Positions 47,801 through 54,600 of a DNA stretch of 64,000 nucleotides are shown one piece after another; within the stretch, counting starts at the first letter, position 1; each line of letters starts with the position of its first letter. The position numbers were made by a program, and so were the translations under genes. The notes below the pieces were generated by a model. It saw only the letters and a program-made list of their open reading frames with translations. It made no database searches and was not told the DNA's origin. This DNA is from Amphiura filiformis (Eukaryota; Echinodermata; Ophiuroidea; Amphilepidida; Amphiuridae). The DNA lies in NCBI RefSeq assembly GCF_039555335.1, contig NC_092628.1, positions 60,375,547-60,439,546 of the forward strand. Reading direction: 5' to 3'.

Positions 47801-50800
47801 TGAAATCAGGGCAGAGATGAATAGTGAAAGTAGAGAAAAGGAAGATGGTATTAGTAGAGAAGAAGATAATGAAGAAGCAAATGTTGTCTTCATACCAATT
47901 AGTAACCATGGAAATCCTGAAGTCATCAATGCCAAAGAAAAGGAGTTAGAGAATTGGGCGCAATTTTGATGTATATGAAGAAGTACAGGACAGTGGCCAG
48001 AAGGCATTATCCACCCGTTGGGTGGTGACTGATAAATTTTCTCCTGATGGGAAGAAGCTTGTGAAAGCTAGACTTGTTGTGAGAGGATTTGAAGAGGAGG
48101 AGAAAGTTCAATCTGATTCTCCAACTGCAAGTAAGTCGACATTACGGATAGTGATGTCAGTGGCAGCAAGCGAAGGATGGAAGTGTGAGATGGTGGACAT
48201 CAAAGCTGCATTCCTGCAGGGAAGGAAGCTTGAGAGAGATATATTTGTGATACCGCCTAATGAGGTGAAGGAAGATGGTTTGATATGGAAGCTAAACAAA
48301 GCAGCCTATGGTCTTGAGGATGCATCGCGTAACTGGTACTTCAGTGTGAAAGAGGAGCTTACTAAGTTGGGATGTGTACAGTCTGAGCTAGATAAAGCCT
48401 TATTTAGGTGGTACAAGAGTGGTAAATTAGAAGGTATCTTTGTAATGCATGTGGATGACTTTTTATTTGCTGGAACTGAAGAATTCAGCAAGAATGTCAT
48501 TGAACCAATTGTGAAGAAATACAAGGTTGGCAAAAGACTGATTGACAACTTCAGATATTTGGGTCTAAACATGGTACAAGATGAGAACAGCAGTGTTAAG
48601 GTAAATCAGAATGACTATGCAGCAGAAATACAAGAAATTCCAATTTCTGCAAATAGAAAGAGTGACAGAGCATCTCCACTGAACAAGCATGAAATGCAAA
48701 CGCTCAGAGCTACAGCTGGACAATTGAATTGGCTGGCCACACAAACCAGGCCAGATTTAAGTTATGATGCCTTGGAGCTGAATATGATGAAGCAGCATCC
48801 AACAGTAGAACAGTTAATGAGAGCTAACAAGGCTGTTCGTCAAGCCAAACGATTCCAAGAAGACACTTACTTTCCCAAGCTAGGCAGTTTCAGTGAATGG
48901 AAAATGGACGACTTCTGTGATGCCTCATGGGGCAATTTACCTGATGGCATCTCAAGTGCTCAAGGTCATGTGATATTTCTCACTGGACAACAACAAAGGA
49001 GCTGCCCACTATCATGGACATCTAACAAGATTAAGCGTAAGGTTTCCAGTACCTTGGCAGCAGAAACACTCGCAATGCATGATGCATTGGATGAGGCCAC
49101 GTATCTTGGCAGTCTCATCACCGAGATATATAGTAATAACTATACAGTCAACAAGATACCCATTAATGTATACACAGATAACAGATCACTGCATCAGAAC
49201 ATTCACTCTACTAAGCAAGTGCATGAGAAAAGACTTCAGTATCAACATTGCAGAAACCGGAGGATGATCGCGAGGGAGAAGTACAATCCATTGAATGGGT
49301 CCAGAGTAGATTGCAACTAGCCGATGCACTGACAAAGAGAGGAGCAGACTCCCATAGACTGTTAGAAACATTTGCTACTGGAAAACTGATTGTTAATTAA
49401 TCATTAAAATAATCTGGAACTGTAAAATCAGATTATAAAATACACCTTTATGCTGACAAATTCTCAGCTTAGCCAAATAACTTTGTAATAGTTTGACATT
49501 GCAGTTAAAGAGCTATATCAAGGAGATTAAGCTCAGTGGACAATGGACACTATGTTGTAAAATGTTTGACAAATTCTCAGCTTAGCCAAAAAACTTTGTC
49601 ATAGTTTGACATCGCAGTTAAAGAGTTATATCAAGGAGATTAAGCTCATTGGACACTGGACAATATGTTGTAAAAATGGTTCATTTGGAGACTCTTAGTT
49701 AATGGACTTTATCGCATTTTATATGCTTTATTCTTTTGTTAATTCAATGTTAGTTTAGTCCTTCCAGATCATTAAACTTAAGAAACAAGGGGGAATATGT
49801 TATAATTAATTGTTTGTATCTTATGTGTTTCCCTCTTACAGATCTGGTGGGGTTTAGTGATGCATGAGTAATCAAGAACAGTAGATAGATTAGTCAAGAA
49901 CAGTACCCCTTCAAGTAGAGCCTAACATAAAGATAGTTTATACAAGAGACTTTAGAACTGTAACAAGATACTTATCAGTCATTTCTCAGGTAATGGCCAC
50001 TAAAAACTAGGGTTGCACCTTTGTTTGAAGCTCATACATGTACATGTACATGATCATGTTCCTGATAAGCACAGAAACATACAATGTACACCACACACAA
50101 AACCTCACCTTTGCTTTTCATTTCCCCTGCATCACTTCCTTTTCTAACTGCTCTGGGCGTTGCCTCGCTTTCCTTTCTCAAGCATTTAGCATCCTCATCT
50201 GGTCCTCCTGTTGGAGACAAGTCACTGTCAGGTGTAGGAGTTGATGTCCCTTCCTCTCGATTGCGATCTTCCACGCCCTCCCTACTTGAGGGAGCTGTGG
50301 ATTTATCATCCTGATCTTCTGACTCTACATCAGCAGAGTAAGATGGCGAAGCTCTCTGAGGAGGAGAGAGTGGTGAATCTTGTGCACAATCTGTGTTAAC
50401 ATGGATACCACTATGTACACTATCTTGCATGTCATGAAAGCGCCCTTCTGATATGATGCTAAAGTCACTATCCGGACTCCTCTTGCCATTTGATGACGAA
50501 GAATAATGCTTTGGGGATTGGTTCTCAGGAGATGTTCTGGTATCATAGTTATAAAGAGATGACTGTTCACTACCTGTGCCTGTTTCATTGATGACAACAA
50601 AATCACTGTCACTTCTACTTGATGTTCTCTCATGACTAAGCATGTTATTTCCTATAGAATTTTCTGACTTGGAGTCTGTAGGGAGTCTGGTTGTTTCACT
50701 TGGTCTAACTCAGCATTCTCATCTGGTATTTCAAGCATTTCAGGTTCTTGAGATATGGTCATACCAGAGGAATCCATCTCATCTTTACTCTCCTGTTCCA

Positions 50801-53800
50801 ATGTATCTTCAAGCTTTTGGGAATCATCAAGCTTTTCAGATTCATCGTTACTACATGTTGTGACTTCGTCTGCCTCTTTTTGAGACTCATCTTTGATCTG
50901 TTGTGTATCCTCAATAGTTTCTTCAATCGGTTCTACTTTTGCTACACTAATTTGTTCTGCTACAGCTTCTGAAGTCTCTTCTTTAATTTCAACCTTTTCT
51001 ATTGGTTTTATATCTATTTTGCTACTTTCTTCAACAACCTCATCACGTTTACTCTCTTCCTTTTCCACCTCTTCATTTTTACTCTTTTCCTTTTCTACCT
51101 TGACACTTTCCTCTTTGGTTTTCACATTCTTAGCAGATGATTTCCCACTTGTTTTCAATCTCAAAGGTTTCCTCTGTCTCGACCTTTCGGAAGTAACAGG
51201 ACTATCTTCATCATCTTCCTGTTCATCTTTTATGTCTCTATGAAGACTCCCAGGTAATTTTGTGACACCAAGTGACTTCTGCTTGGCTTGTGGCCTTCGT
51301 GACGATGGCCTGGTCTTTTTTGGAGGGTTGCTTTTCTCTGCTGTGACTGGCGCTGGTGAGGCTGCCGAGGCATCAAAGAATGAATTCCAGAAATTGTCAC
51401 TGTCATCTTGGAATTTTTTGGTTGCTGGTGGTGTTGGGGTCTTAGGAGAGGGTGCTTCATTTCCTGTTGAGAAAAAATAAAATCAATATTCATTATTTCA
51501 ATATTAAGGTTTCATAAAATGTGCAATAAATAATTCCTGTGTATACATACATTGAATGACATTTATCACTTTCTCTCCTGTGCTACAATTAAATGCTTGG
51601 TTTTCCACAAGCACATTTGGAAATAAATTCCAAGGGTCAACTTCTCAAAGTCGAGAGACTTTGACCCCCCCCCCCCATATTTTCATTAAACTTAAGAAAT
51701 ATGGTACTGGTCAGGGCTCCCACTAGCCTTCAAAAGCAACTGTAAAACCCGGTTTGAAAATGGGCGTTCCACTTAATGTTCAAGCTTGGGCAACAGGCCT
51801 CCTGATCGGTGGTATTGCATCACATCACATCTCAGTTTGATGCAAATATTTTTGGGGAGATGGGAGACCACTTATTTTCTTGCATTTTTCAAGATCTATA
51901 TAAAGTTGAAACCCCTTCTGAAGAAATCTTCAAAATTTCATGAATCTATACTGTCTTAAAAATGAGCAAACTTTGGCTGTTCTGAAGATACAGATAAGTC
52001 ATCAAAATAAATTTTGGCAACATTAAACTTCACAAAAAATTGTTTTAATACGGCAAGTTTGAAACTTGGCGACAATTGACTTGAGTAACTGAAGCAGTCA
52101 TAGTTCCATGCTCTATCCCTATCGACACAGCAACTATCATGTTGGCATTTGCTTGAGAAGTCTAGCCATGAATTTGCTCAACGATAGCTTCACATTCGAG
52201 CCTGGAGACCATTGCATTCAAAATCTGAAGCATGACACCGTGTAAAGCAATGTAAACACAGCCGATCACGACGGGCAATCTCATCAAAAATGTTGCTAAA
52301 ATTGCACTAAGTTCAACAAAATTTTAGACTGTTCAAAATAGGCATATTTTACTCAAAAGATAATAAGAGTTGATTCATTGAAATAACATTCATCTAAATT
52401 TCAACATGAACACAATAAATATCATCCGTTGCAAAAAATGTCAACACTGTCTGACTGAAAAATGATAGCAACATACTCTAGCATTGCATGCGTAAAGTTC
52501 TAATAACTATCTTGTGCAAATTCAAAGCTTGTGTTCTCGAGTGTCGCCGTGGATAGTACTAGTAGAAAGATTTTCCGATCAACAGTACCAGTGCCCCCAG
52601 CCCCCACACATCATGAATTCATTCAAGGCCGAGTAAAATAAACAAGTAAAACAACATGTATATCGTCCACTCCCCGCCATCACGGATTTTTAGAGATTTT
52701 CGCATAATTTTATTATTTTTCTTCTTACTTTGCTCCAGGTTTACTTTGTTTCTAAAATTGTTGTAATAAGAAAAAAAAGAATAAGTTCTTGATTTACATT
52801 TAAAAATAAATACCGGTACATGTTGGCTATTGCAAATATCTTCAAGCTAGGAGGGGTAGGGTTTAAATTGGAAAATAACAAAAATATTACCGTACAGGCC
52901 TCCCTGTTTTTTATGATGTGTTGTGTTTACACAGAAATGAATGGTAAAAAAATAAAATATTTAACAAATAAATCAAATATGGCCTCCTTCGACAACTTGC
53001 AACAAGGGCTATGCATGTATGCGGGGCTTCTTGGTTTGATCTTGGATTCGAAAACGTCCTCAGAAATAAAGTCGGGACGATTATACAATAAATTGAATAA
53101 TATTTAGGGGTTCATTCATATATTTTCATGACTAAACGATTGTTTATGCCCGAGGGCTTCAGCCCGAGGGCATAAACAACGCTTAGTCATGAAAATATAT
53201 GAATGAATGAACCCCGCTCATACTGCTAAACATTCTGCTTGCTGTTATTTTCCTCCAAAACTAAAACTACCATCAATTTAAACTAAAAACTATCAGTTCC
53301 TTATCATCAGTTCCAGCTAATTGTATTTAGAAAACGTTTACTTGCTCAGTCCATCGTGCTTGGACGCGCGAGAACATCGCGTACATCACTCGCGCTTATG
53401 CGTAAATAGCTCATGAACATAGACGCGTAATATCCTACTCGCGGCGTCCATCAGTTCTCGCGCGCTTGTTTATGATCGAACGCCGGGCATAAGCGTTGTT
53501 TATGCCCGCCTATCGACCAATCACGCATGCTGTTATAATATAGCGAGTATGTATGAACATGATGATCATAAATGTTTTAAATATTTATCCTCAACATGAT
53601 GAAAATATTTTGTAATCCACATTCATAGTTGATTTACATACGTACCTTCAGCTTGTTTGATTGGACGAACACTCGATTTCTCTTCCCGTGTTTCGACTTG
53701 TGAGCTTGACTTGGGTTTCTGCAGTGAAGTTGGTGGATCAGCTGTTTGATTCAATGCACCCAGCTCGTCTTCTTGAATATCGAGTACCCTATCAATGGAT

Positions 53801-53865
53801 TTTTGCGCATTCGTAAAAGCAGTTTTCGCAAAACTCGACAAGCTTCCACTCTCAAACCAACTCAT
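20860..53865 (-). CDS. TMF1: TMF1 (TATA element modulatory factor / golgin TMF), 19 exons
   Basis: Nineteen minus-strand exons with GT-AG sites encode a ~1,225-residue homologue of TMF1/ARA160 (about 1,090 residues in human). TMF is a golgin: its N-terminus tethers vesicles and its C-terminal coiled coil binds Rab6 at the Golgi. Order: conserved start MSWFESGSLSSFAKTAFTNA then IDRVLDIQ (1-73); a long acidic, Ser/Glu-rich low-complexity region (74-525, exon 2); coiled coil from about residue 560 to 1050, with EGEKLSKQQLQNSNIIKKLR as the family signature; a Ser/Thr/Pro linker (exon 15); and the C-terminal TMF_TATA_bd-type coiled coil (exons 16-19), ending QMYGEKAEEVQELKLDLQDV and EDLIRRS. The start is the first ATG of the conserved motif. 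Exon phases fit throughout except for one-base frameshifts in exons 2 and 10. Intron 2 (~13 kb) holds the copia/DIRS insertion. The low-complexity exon is longer than in vertebrates. Confidence 0.93.
21143..21795. mobile_element. TTAA-flanked palindromic element, copy 2
   Basis: Same ends (TTAAGGG...CCCTTAA) and same hairpin core as 19131-19800, with scattered differences. It lies in the last intron of TMF1. Confidence 0.75.
21843..21953 (-). CDS. TMF1: TMF1 exon 18
   Basis: Encodes EIEHRYNAVLQMYGEKAEEV then QELKLDLQDVKEMYRQQ. Matches 'LDQRYNTILQMYGEKAEEAEELRLDLEDVKNMYKTQ', the Rab6-binding region. Confidence 0.96.
22409..22534 (-). CDS. TMF1: TMF1 exon 17
   Basis: Encodes GEIQQLERTRASMAEEIVKM, SNTCESMEEQVKEIPELRKI and AK. 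Matches 'EKTRSIMAEELVKL...EEKVKEIPKLR'. Confidence 0.95.
22739..23029. mobile_element. hAT MITE with perfect 8-bp duplication, TMF1 intron
   Basis: CAGGGTCTTAGCTAG at the left and CTAGCTAAGACCCTG at the right (15-bp perfect ends) are flanked by CCTCAACA at 22731-22738 and 23030-23037. The 291-bp body is non-coding. Confidence 0.85.
23547..23690 (-). CDS. TMF1: TMF1 exon 16
   Basis: Encodes GDILERTMSWSVSGTSVYES, then IAGGSASSIMENLQAQLKQR and EGEIAQLQ. Matches 'GAGSSIIENLQSQLKLREGEITHLQ' at the start of the C-terminal domain. Confidence 0.95.
23900..24043 (-). CDS. TMF1: TMF1 exon 15, Gln/Ser/Thr linker
   Basis: Encodes ERRLQQQQQQIEDSSSSHSP then a Ser/Thr/Pro-rich stretch ending TSTPMPTQ. It corresponds to the flexible linker before the C-terminal coiled coil. 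The CAG/CTG run (24010-24030) is a short polyglutamine tract. Confidence 0.9.
24695..24857 (-). CDS. TMF1: TMF1 exon 14
   Basis: Encodes ELAQADSQRQTYLKALEDSQ, REKGALERQLETEKMQVESE and RKKLMLAQEALNDK. Acceptor attttttcag, donor gtaggtag. Confidence 0.92.
25077..25371 (-). CDS. TMF1: TMF1 exon 13
   Basis: A 295-nt exon encoding TRPLLRQIENLQSNFNAQSS and ERSLTERLADSQSQLASATE through to EMEKAKVESLEENKHR. Matches 'TRPLLRQIENLQATLGSQTSSWE' of the family. Acceptor actctacag, donor gtacatat. Confidence 0.95.
25525..26059. mobile_element. MITE in TMF1 intron
   Basis: Left end atatgtgaccgtccacgacg and right end (read inward) atatgtgaccgactgaccgt share atatgtgacc; the rest matches with a small insertion. 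Tentatively a Tc1/mariner-like MITE; no clean duplication was identified. Confidence 0.5.
26141..26288 (-). CDS. TMF1: TMF1 exon 12
   Basis: Encodes VSDLQMTLGRSEQQYGRKEE, then TLRQEISDLQMRLQEAESRN and QELTQSVTA. Acceptor ttgattttcag, donor gtaagaca. Confidence 0.95.
26865..27021 (-). CDS. TMF1: TMF1 exon 11
   Basis: Encodes EIAELHKKLAAKDSRAQETA, then LSVEMNAKEELRLALERSQQ and EARRGHEGLLLQ. Matches 'ELTDLHKANAAKDSEAQEAALSREM'. Acceptor gcttataacag, donor gtaagagg. Confidence 0.95.
27062..27300. repeat. Relative of the 3791-4138 MITE in TMF1 intron
   Basis: Begins ttaaagaggcacttcgtgat and continues with ccacagccacatccc, like ttaaagggtcatttcagtga and ccactgcctcatccc at 3791. The right end was not found with confidence. 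Confidence 0.5.
27813..27941 (-). CDS. TMF1: TMF1 exon 10, with frameshift
   Basis: Encodes SIKKLNTAVEQQDKELNYTR up to SEME, then must shift frame to give DAKEKARSVQNALDGSYK, the expected family sequence. The unshifted frame stops at 27828-27826. The break lies at about 27862-27876 within cctctcc (minus-strand ggagagg), where one base seems to be missing. Splice sites are intact. Confidence 0.85.
28370..28455 (-). CDS. TMF1: TMF1 exon 9
   Basis: Encodes KELDESLERLKHLEEVLDAK then EEIEKQQK, matching 'KELEEELQHLKQVLDGKEEVEKQ'. Acceptor atctttag, donor gttagtaa. Confidence 0.93.
28990..29157 (-). CDS. TMF1: TMF1 exon 8, family signature
   Basis: Encodes LLEEKDGQIQELLAEGEKLS, KQQLQNSNIIKKLRVKEKDN and ESLLKSQK. 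This is the most conserved coiled-coil block of TMF proteins and the best evidence for the identification. Confidence 0.95.
29272..29798. mobile_element. Element with long inverted ends in TMF1 intron
   Basis: Left gggaacaacccaaaagtcct, then aaagtccttttgtta, pairs with right taacaaaaggactttc and acttttgggttgttccc. No duplication is certain. There is no coding frame in the 527 bp. Confidence 0.65.
30412..30461. repeat. Hairpin
   Basis: atgtggtggaggatcac and gtgatcctccgccacat pair around a 16-nt loop. Confidence 0.55.
31464..31519 (-). CDS. TMF1: TMF1 exon 7
   Basis: A 56-nt exon, ERDTARKEVQQLNKDIAK, matching the family's 'ERDAAKKEIKNIKEEL'. Acceptor gttttacctcag, donor gtaagtac. Confidence 0.9.
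31825..31942 (-). CDS. TMF1: TMF1 exon 6
   Basis: Acceptor atcattgcag, donor gtaagatt. Encodes QLQQSESARESEMQDLSALT then EEFTQRIASMEKKLQAAMK, matching 'DEFTQRIAEAEKKVQ' of vertebrate TMF1. Confidence 0.93.
33302..33405 (-). CDS. TMF1: TMF1 exon 5
   Basis: Encodes KLAEMAEVMQAREAQILSLS then KQNMDLTETTNILR, matching the family's 'NEKLEKREAQLLSLSKE' region. Ends in phase 2 before gtaagttt. Confidence 0.9.
34424..34590. mobile_element. hAT MITE with perfect 8-bp duplication, TMF1 intron
   Basis: CAGGGCATAAT at the left and ATTATGCCCTG at the right are flanked by GTAAGTAC at 34416-34423 and 34591-34598. The 167-bp body has a further gcatagcaaaattgtg repeat but no coding sequence. Confidence 0.87.
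36026..36043 (-). CDS. TMF1: TMF1 exon 4, 18-nt microexon
   Basis: Acceptor ttcatttgacag and donor gtatgttc bracket an 18-nt segment reading THKDDQ in phase 0. It sits between exons ending LLK and starting KLAEMAE, so both inclusion and skipping keep the frame. No homologous peptide is recalled for this point in other TMF proteins, so it is inferred from splice sites alone. Confidence 0.55.
36758..36924. mobile_element. Short MITE, copy 2 (related to 15207-15302)
   Basis: Ends ccattttttaccctaatgtg and, inverted, aattttttcaccctgatgtg. The interior cagtgcgcatttcattgggc is the inverse of the copy at 15207. It lies in TMF1 intron 3, about 50 bp downstream of exon 3 (36973). Confidence 0.6.
36973..37079 (-). 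CDS. TMF1: TMF1 exon 3
   Basis: Acceptor gctcttag, donor gtatgcaa. Encodes DSSSDKDSVTANKDSTPTGD then a stretch ending NPLQTEKLLK, where the coiled coil starts. Phase 1 to phase 0. Confidence 0.85.
37571..37575. repeat. Left copia target-site duplication
   Basis: GGTAA immediately before the left LTR; repeated at 49989-49993. Confidence 0.9.
37576..37767 (+). repeat. 5' LTR of copia element
   Basis: Begins TGTTATAATT and ends ATTTCTCA (TG...CA). It is 192 bp, identical to the 3' LTR except for one extra G in caagtgagagcc (versus caagtagagcc). Confidence 0.95.
37768..37779 (+). promoter_or_regulatory. Primer-binding site (initiator tRNA-Met)
   Basis: TGGTAGCAGAGC directly abuts the 5' LTR. 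Its first 11 bases complement the 3' end of animal initiator tRNA-Met (CCA included), the usual primer of copia elements. Confidence 0.8.
37799..38555 (+). pseudogene. copia gag, N-terminal part (frame-broken, truncated by DIRS)
   Basis: ATG at 37799 opens MTEKKDNKFLTPPVWNCETT. The frame shifts near 38003 and again near 38265, so three frames carry one conceptual protein. Segments such as DSDSMDQFLNEYEKQVKELK match the copia gag (UBN2/retrotran_gag) helical domain. It ends in an Arg/Gly-rich RGG tract, cut by the DIRS element at 38555. The frame resumes at 45622 with more RGG residues and the zinc knuckle. Confidence 0.85.
38556..38765. repeat. DIRS left inverted terminal repeat
   Basis: After a 22-base extension containing the small palindrome ccaaacaaaaatgtttgg, the sequence agactcataaccggtgcgat begins a repeat that matches the right end inverted. 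Shared landmarks include gatgttgattaagatacttc and aaaggtgacgtcacaccata. Differences from the right copy are mainly C-run lengths (six and five C versus four and four). Confidence 0.9.
38812..38990. repeat. DIRS internal complementary region
   Basis: Contains the complement of the left end (ggttatgagtctaccaaaca...gggact), directly followed by the complement of the right end (agactcagtacaccggtcga). The junction reads gggactagactc, exactly what the two ends give when closed into a circle. DIRS elements are thought to use this region to rebuild full ends during replication. Confidence 0.9.
39205..39880 (-). pseudogene. DIRS tyrosine recombinase (frame-broken)
   Basis: Fragments in three frames resemble the DIRS recombinase: DPNTVLDYFKSHPF and KATLKYVTLKMAFRFGVGLG (39686-39880), CPIKALQHYF and EPFAQPLSQWLVQ (39363-39707), and a terminal SLRYFRSLVIRDGREVYRD (39205-39400). 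The family uses an Arg...His-x-x-Arg...Tyr active site; the HxxR block cannot be read cleanly here. The enzyme would integrate the circular DNA copy. Confidence 0.75.
40133..40772 (-). pseudogene. DIRS RNase H and RT C-terminal region (frame-broken)
   Basis: TDSTTVVAYPNRQGDSGPPR, RAIHIAGVTSILAHNLSRG and KDLFASHRNHPLPVYCSRV match the RNase H and following block of DIRS polymerases. ALSIDWGG and TAYAVPPISLLMRVVAKIGW then EDCIVIL continue it in other frames. It would degrade the RNA strand during replication. Confidence 0.82.
41174..41953 (-). pseudogene. DIRS reverse transcriptase (frame-broken, altered active site)
   Basis: WVWSVVSGGYRL, then LLNTFFRPKRFRMGTLASVL and SLDLSDAYLHMPIASQDRRH give the fingers and motif A, with the first catalytic Asp. 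A second frame gives motif C as CYLDVWLIS, where DIRS and other RTs have Asp-Asp; the second Asp is Val (minus-strand gac gtt). At least one frameshift separates the two motifs, near 41500-41431. Confidence 0.85.
42150..44640 (-). pseudogene. DIRS gag-like region
   Basis: The 5' coding third in DIRS order. Open segments on the minus strand are Pro/Ser/Arg-rich, for example from 44606, 44380 and 42852. No conserved domain is recognised; the gag assignment rests on position. It contains a 225-bp tandem duplication and a ~14-codon repeat around ENPSGFVAGGYQS (44156-44240). Confidence 0.5.
44194..44643. repeat. 225-bp tandem duplication in DIRS gag region
   Basis: Two near-identical units start at 44194 and 44419 (actggtatcctcctgct...). 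The period, 225, is a multiple of three, so it would be in frame. Few differences are visible (ctacaaacccgct versus ctgcaaaacccgct, cgtatag versus catatag). Confidence 0.85.
44760..45429. other. DIRS 5' non-coding segment
   Basis: Between the gag-like region and the right terminal repeat. No conserved frame on the minus strand; probably leader/promoter of the DIRS element. Confidence 0.4.
45430..45621. repeat. DIRS right inverted terminal repeat
   Basis: Inverse match of the left repeat, ending in ggtaagatcgaccggtgtac and tgagtcta. The outermost bases differ from the left end, as is typical of DIRS elements. Confidence 0.9.
45622..46519 (+). pseudogene. copia gag C-terminus (zinc knuckle), protease and pre-integrase domain
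   Basis: The frame resumes exactly where the DIRS element ends. It encodes RGG repeats, then the CCHC zinc knuckle CLVCESIMHFRRDC (C-x2-C-x4-H-x4-C). Next is the aspartic protease with active-site AVLDSACSKTV (Asp-Ser-Ala), then the GAG-pre-integrase HKLHRQFAHPSAKSLK. The frame closes at 46519 after a missing base near 46500, where the zinc-binding Cys pair of the integrase N-terminus is expected. Confidence 0.9.
46516..47337 (+). pseudogene. copia integrase
   Basis: Retroviral-type integrase core with a DDE triad: Asp in DVVAMDLKKYGD, Asp in FLVDNGGEFN, Glu in SPWSNGICERN. The GKHPNLPSVM segment and a C-terminal YKRDDSNRWRGPGRVIGQDG (GPY/F-like) block follow. It would insert the DNA copy, giving the 5-bp duplication. 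The frame ends at 47337 and pol continues in another. Confidence 0.93.
47340..47969 (+). pseudogene. copia integrase-RT linker
   Basis: Acidic linker, DEDDDDDESSFEDASDD, then a small basic domain KSSGKNKYYVNVMNDTD. It ends ELENWAQF, where one extra T (attttga) shifts the frame into the RT. No catalytic role known. Confidence 0.75.
47970..49400 (+). pseudogene. copia reverse transcriptase and RNase H
   Basis: RVT_2-type RT: STRWVVTDKFSPDGK, KARLVVRGFEEEE, motif A with KAAFLQGR, and catalytic IFVMHVDDFLFAG (Asp-Asp intact). LRATAGQLNWLATQTRPDLS and the RNase H block with CDASWGNLPDG, STLAAETLAMHDALDEA and VYTDNRSLHQNIHS follow. The frame shifts twice at about 49237-49260, after which LADALTKRGADS completes the RNase H end and TAA falls at 49398-49400. 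Active-site residues look intact. Confidence 0.93.
49455..49680 (+). repeat. 113-bp tandem duplication in copia 3' leader
   Basis: Two units starting gacaaattctcagcttagcc at 49455 and 49568. Differences: aataac versus aaaaac, taatag versus catag, attgc versus atcgc. It lies between the RNase H stop and the polypurine tract. Confidence 0.85.
49787..49797 (+). promoter_or_regulatory. Polypurine tract
   Basis: aagggggaata directly before the 3' LTR; plus-strand primer of copia replication. Confidence 0.75.
49798..49988 (+). repeat. 3' LTR of copia element
   Basis: 191 bp, TGTTATAATT...TTTCTCA, one base shorter than the 5' LTR and otherwise identical. Confidence 0.95.
49989..49993. repeat. Right copia target-site duplication
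   Basis: GGTAA immediately after the 3' LTR. Confidence 0.9.
50109..51463 (-). CDS. TMF1: TMF1 exon 2, acidic region, with frameshift
   Basis: A 1,355-nt exon from acceptor aacag/ga to donor aaag/gtgagg. It encodes DDSDNFWNSFFDASAASPAP, then long Glu/Lys/Ser-rich stretches, then SDSDFVVINE and a Ser-rich tail. The frame changes between 50702 and 50652: the upstream frame meets TAG at 50654-50652, while the downstream frame is open to the donor. One extra base would restore both frame and phase. A near-repeat ggagtctg (50671-50678 and 50682-50689) marks the spot. Confidence 0.88.
51500..53640. other. TMF1 intron 1
   Basis: Non-coding. It contains a run of 13 C around 51666 and the fold-back at 53107-53215. 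The right part (53340-53530) is richer in CpG (cgcgagaacatcgcgtac), which may mark the promoter-proximal region of TMF1. Confidence 0.5.
53107..53215. repeat. Nearly perfect 109-bp palindrome
   Basis: ggggttcattcatatatttt, tgactaa and gtttatgcccgagggctt on the left pair with their inverses, closing at the tight turn cttcagcccgag. Ends are ggggttcattc and gaatgaacccc. Confidence 0.8.
53646..53865 (-). CDS. TMF1: TMF1 exon 1
   Basis: ATG at 53865-53863 opens MSWFESGSLSSFAKTAFTNA and SIDRVLDIQED, the strongly conserved golgin TMF N-terminus implicated in vesicle capture. Donor gtacgtatg after 53646; phase 1. Confidence 0.95.
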
Positions 53866-54600
53866 GGTTGTATCTACTGTACATTTGTCTTCTATATTAA
53901 TTTCTTATAGTCCAAAATACAAGAAGTGTATCCGCAATAGTAAAATAAAAATACAGCCGTACACGTCGCCATTTTCAGTGTTATTTGGATTTGCCTATTA
54001 TTATGTAGGGGTGTTACTTATATTTTGGACCTATCTCGCATTGTCCATAAAAGTTTTGGGTACAATTTTAGATATATCAACAGAATAAAAAACAAAAATA
54101 GTTGAAATGAACGTTATTGCCTAAAACTGCCTGCTAATTAGCCTGTATACTAATTATAACAACCATAATATCTAATGCGAATAGATGCAAGATTCGTAAT
54201 CCCCTCTTTTGAAATAGAATCTCTCGATGGGGTTTGACAACATGATTATCTGTGATTACTTTTAATCAAAATGGTCTAAAATCCCAATGTTATAAACAAC
54301 ATTTTTCATTTTATATGAAATTTATTTCAAAGTTATAAAAGAGATCCTACAAATTACAATTTAAAGTTAGACGCATACTTTTTAATATTCACGCACGAGG
54401 ATACAGCTCATTTACAATATATTTCATTTTTTATGCTTTTGAAGTGATGAAAATTTGTTTTTATGTTCGTATGGATGCGCTTCAATGTTATGATCATTTG
54501 GCTATTAAAATATTTCAAAATAGATTCGTTTTTAATTATTTTACAATTCCTAGCAAATACTGCAGTTATATACAAAATACTGGGCTCGCTCCCTTGGCCG

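Larger units (their letters stand above)
37576..49988 (+). mobile_element. Ty1/copia LTR retrotransposon in TMF1 intron 2, split by a DIRS element
   Basis: Complete copia-order element: LTR, primer site, gag, protease, integrase, RT, RNase H, polypurine tract, LTR. It is antisense to TMF1. The 5-bp target duplication is GGTAA (37571-37575 and 49989-49993). The two LTRs (192 and 191 bp) differ by one base, which implies recent insertion. Integrase precedes RT, the copia order. Without the 7.07-kb DIRS insertion the element would be about 5.35 kb, normal for copia. The pol frame is broken by several one-base shifts but few if any substitutional stops. Confidence 0.95.

Noticed and set aside
50665..50702. 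A mini-intron explaining the TMF1 exon 2 frame change (aagtgaaac...ctacag)
   Set aside because: It would be about 28 nt, too short for animal splicing; a one-base indel is simpler.
53795..54088. 97-codon plus-strand frame over TMF1 exon 1
   Set aside because: Antisense shadow of the conserved TMF1 N-terminus; its tail is AT-rich with no homology.
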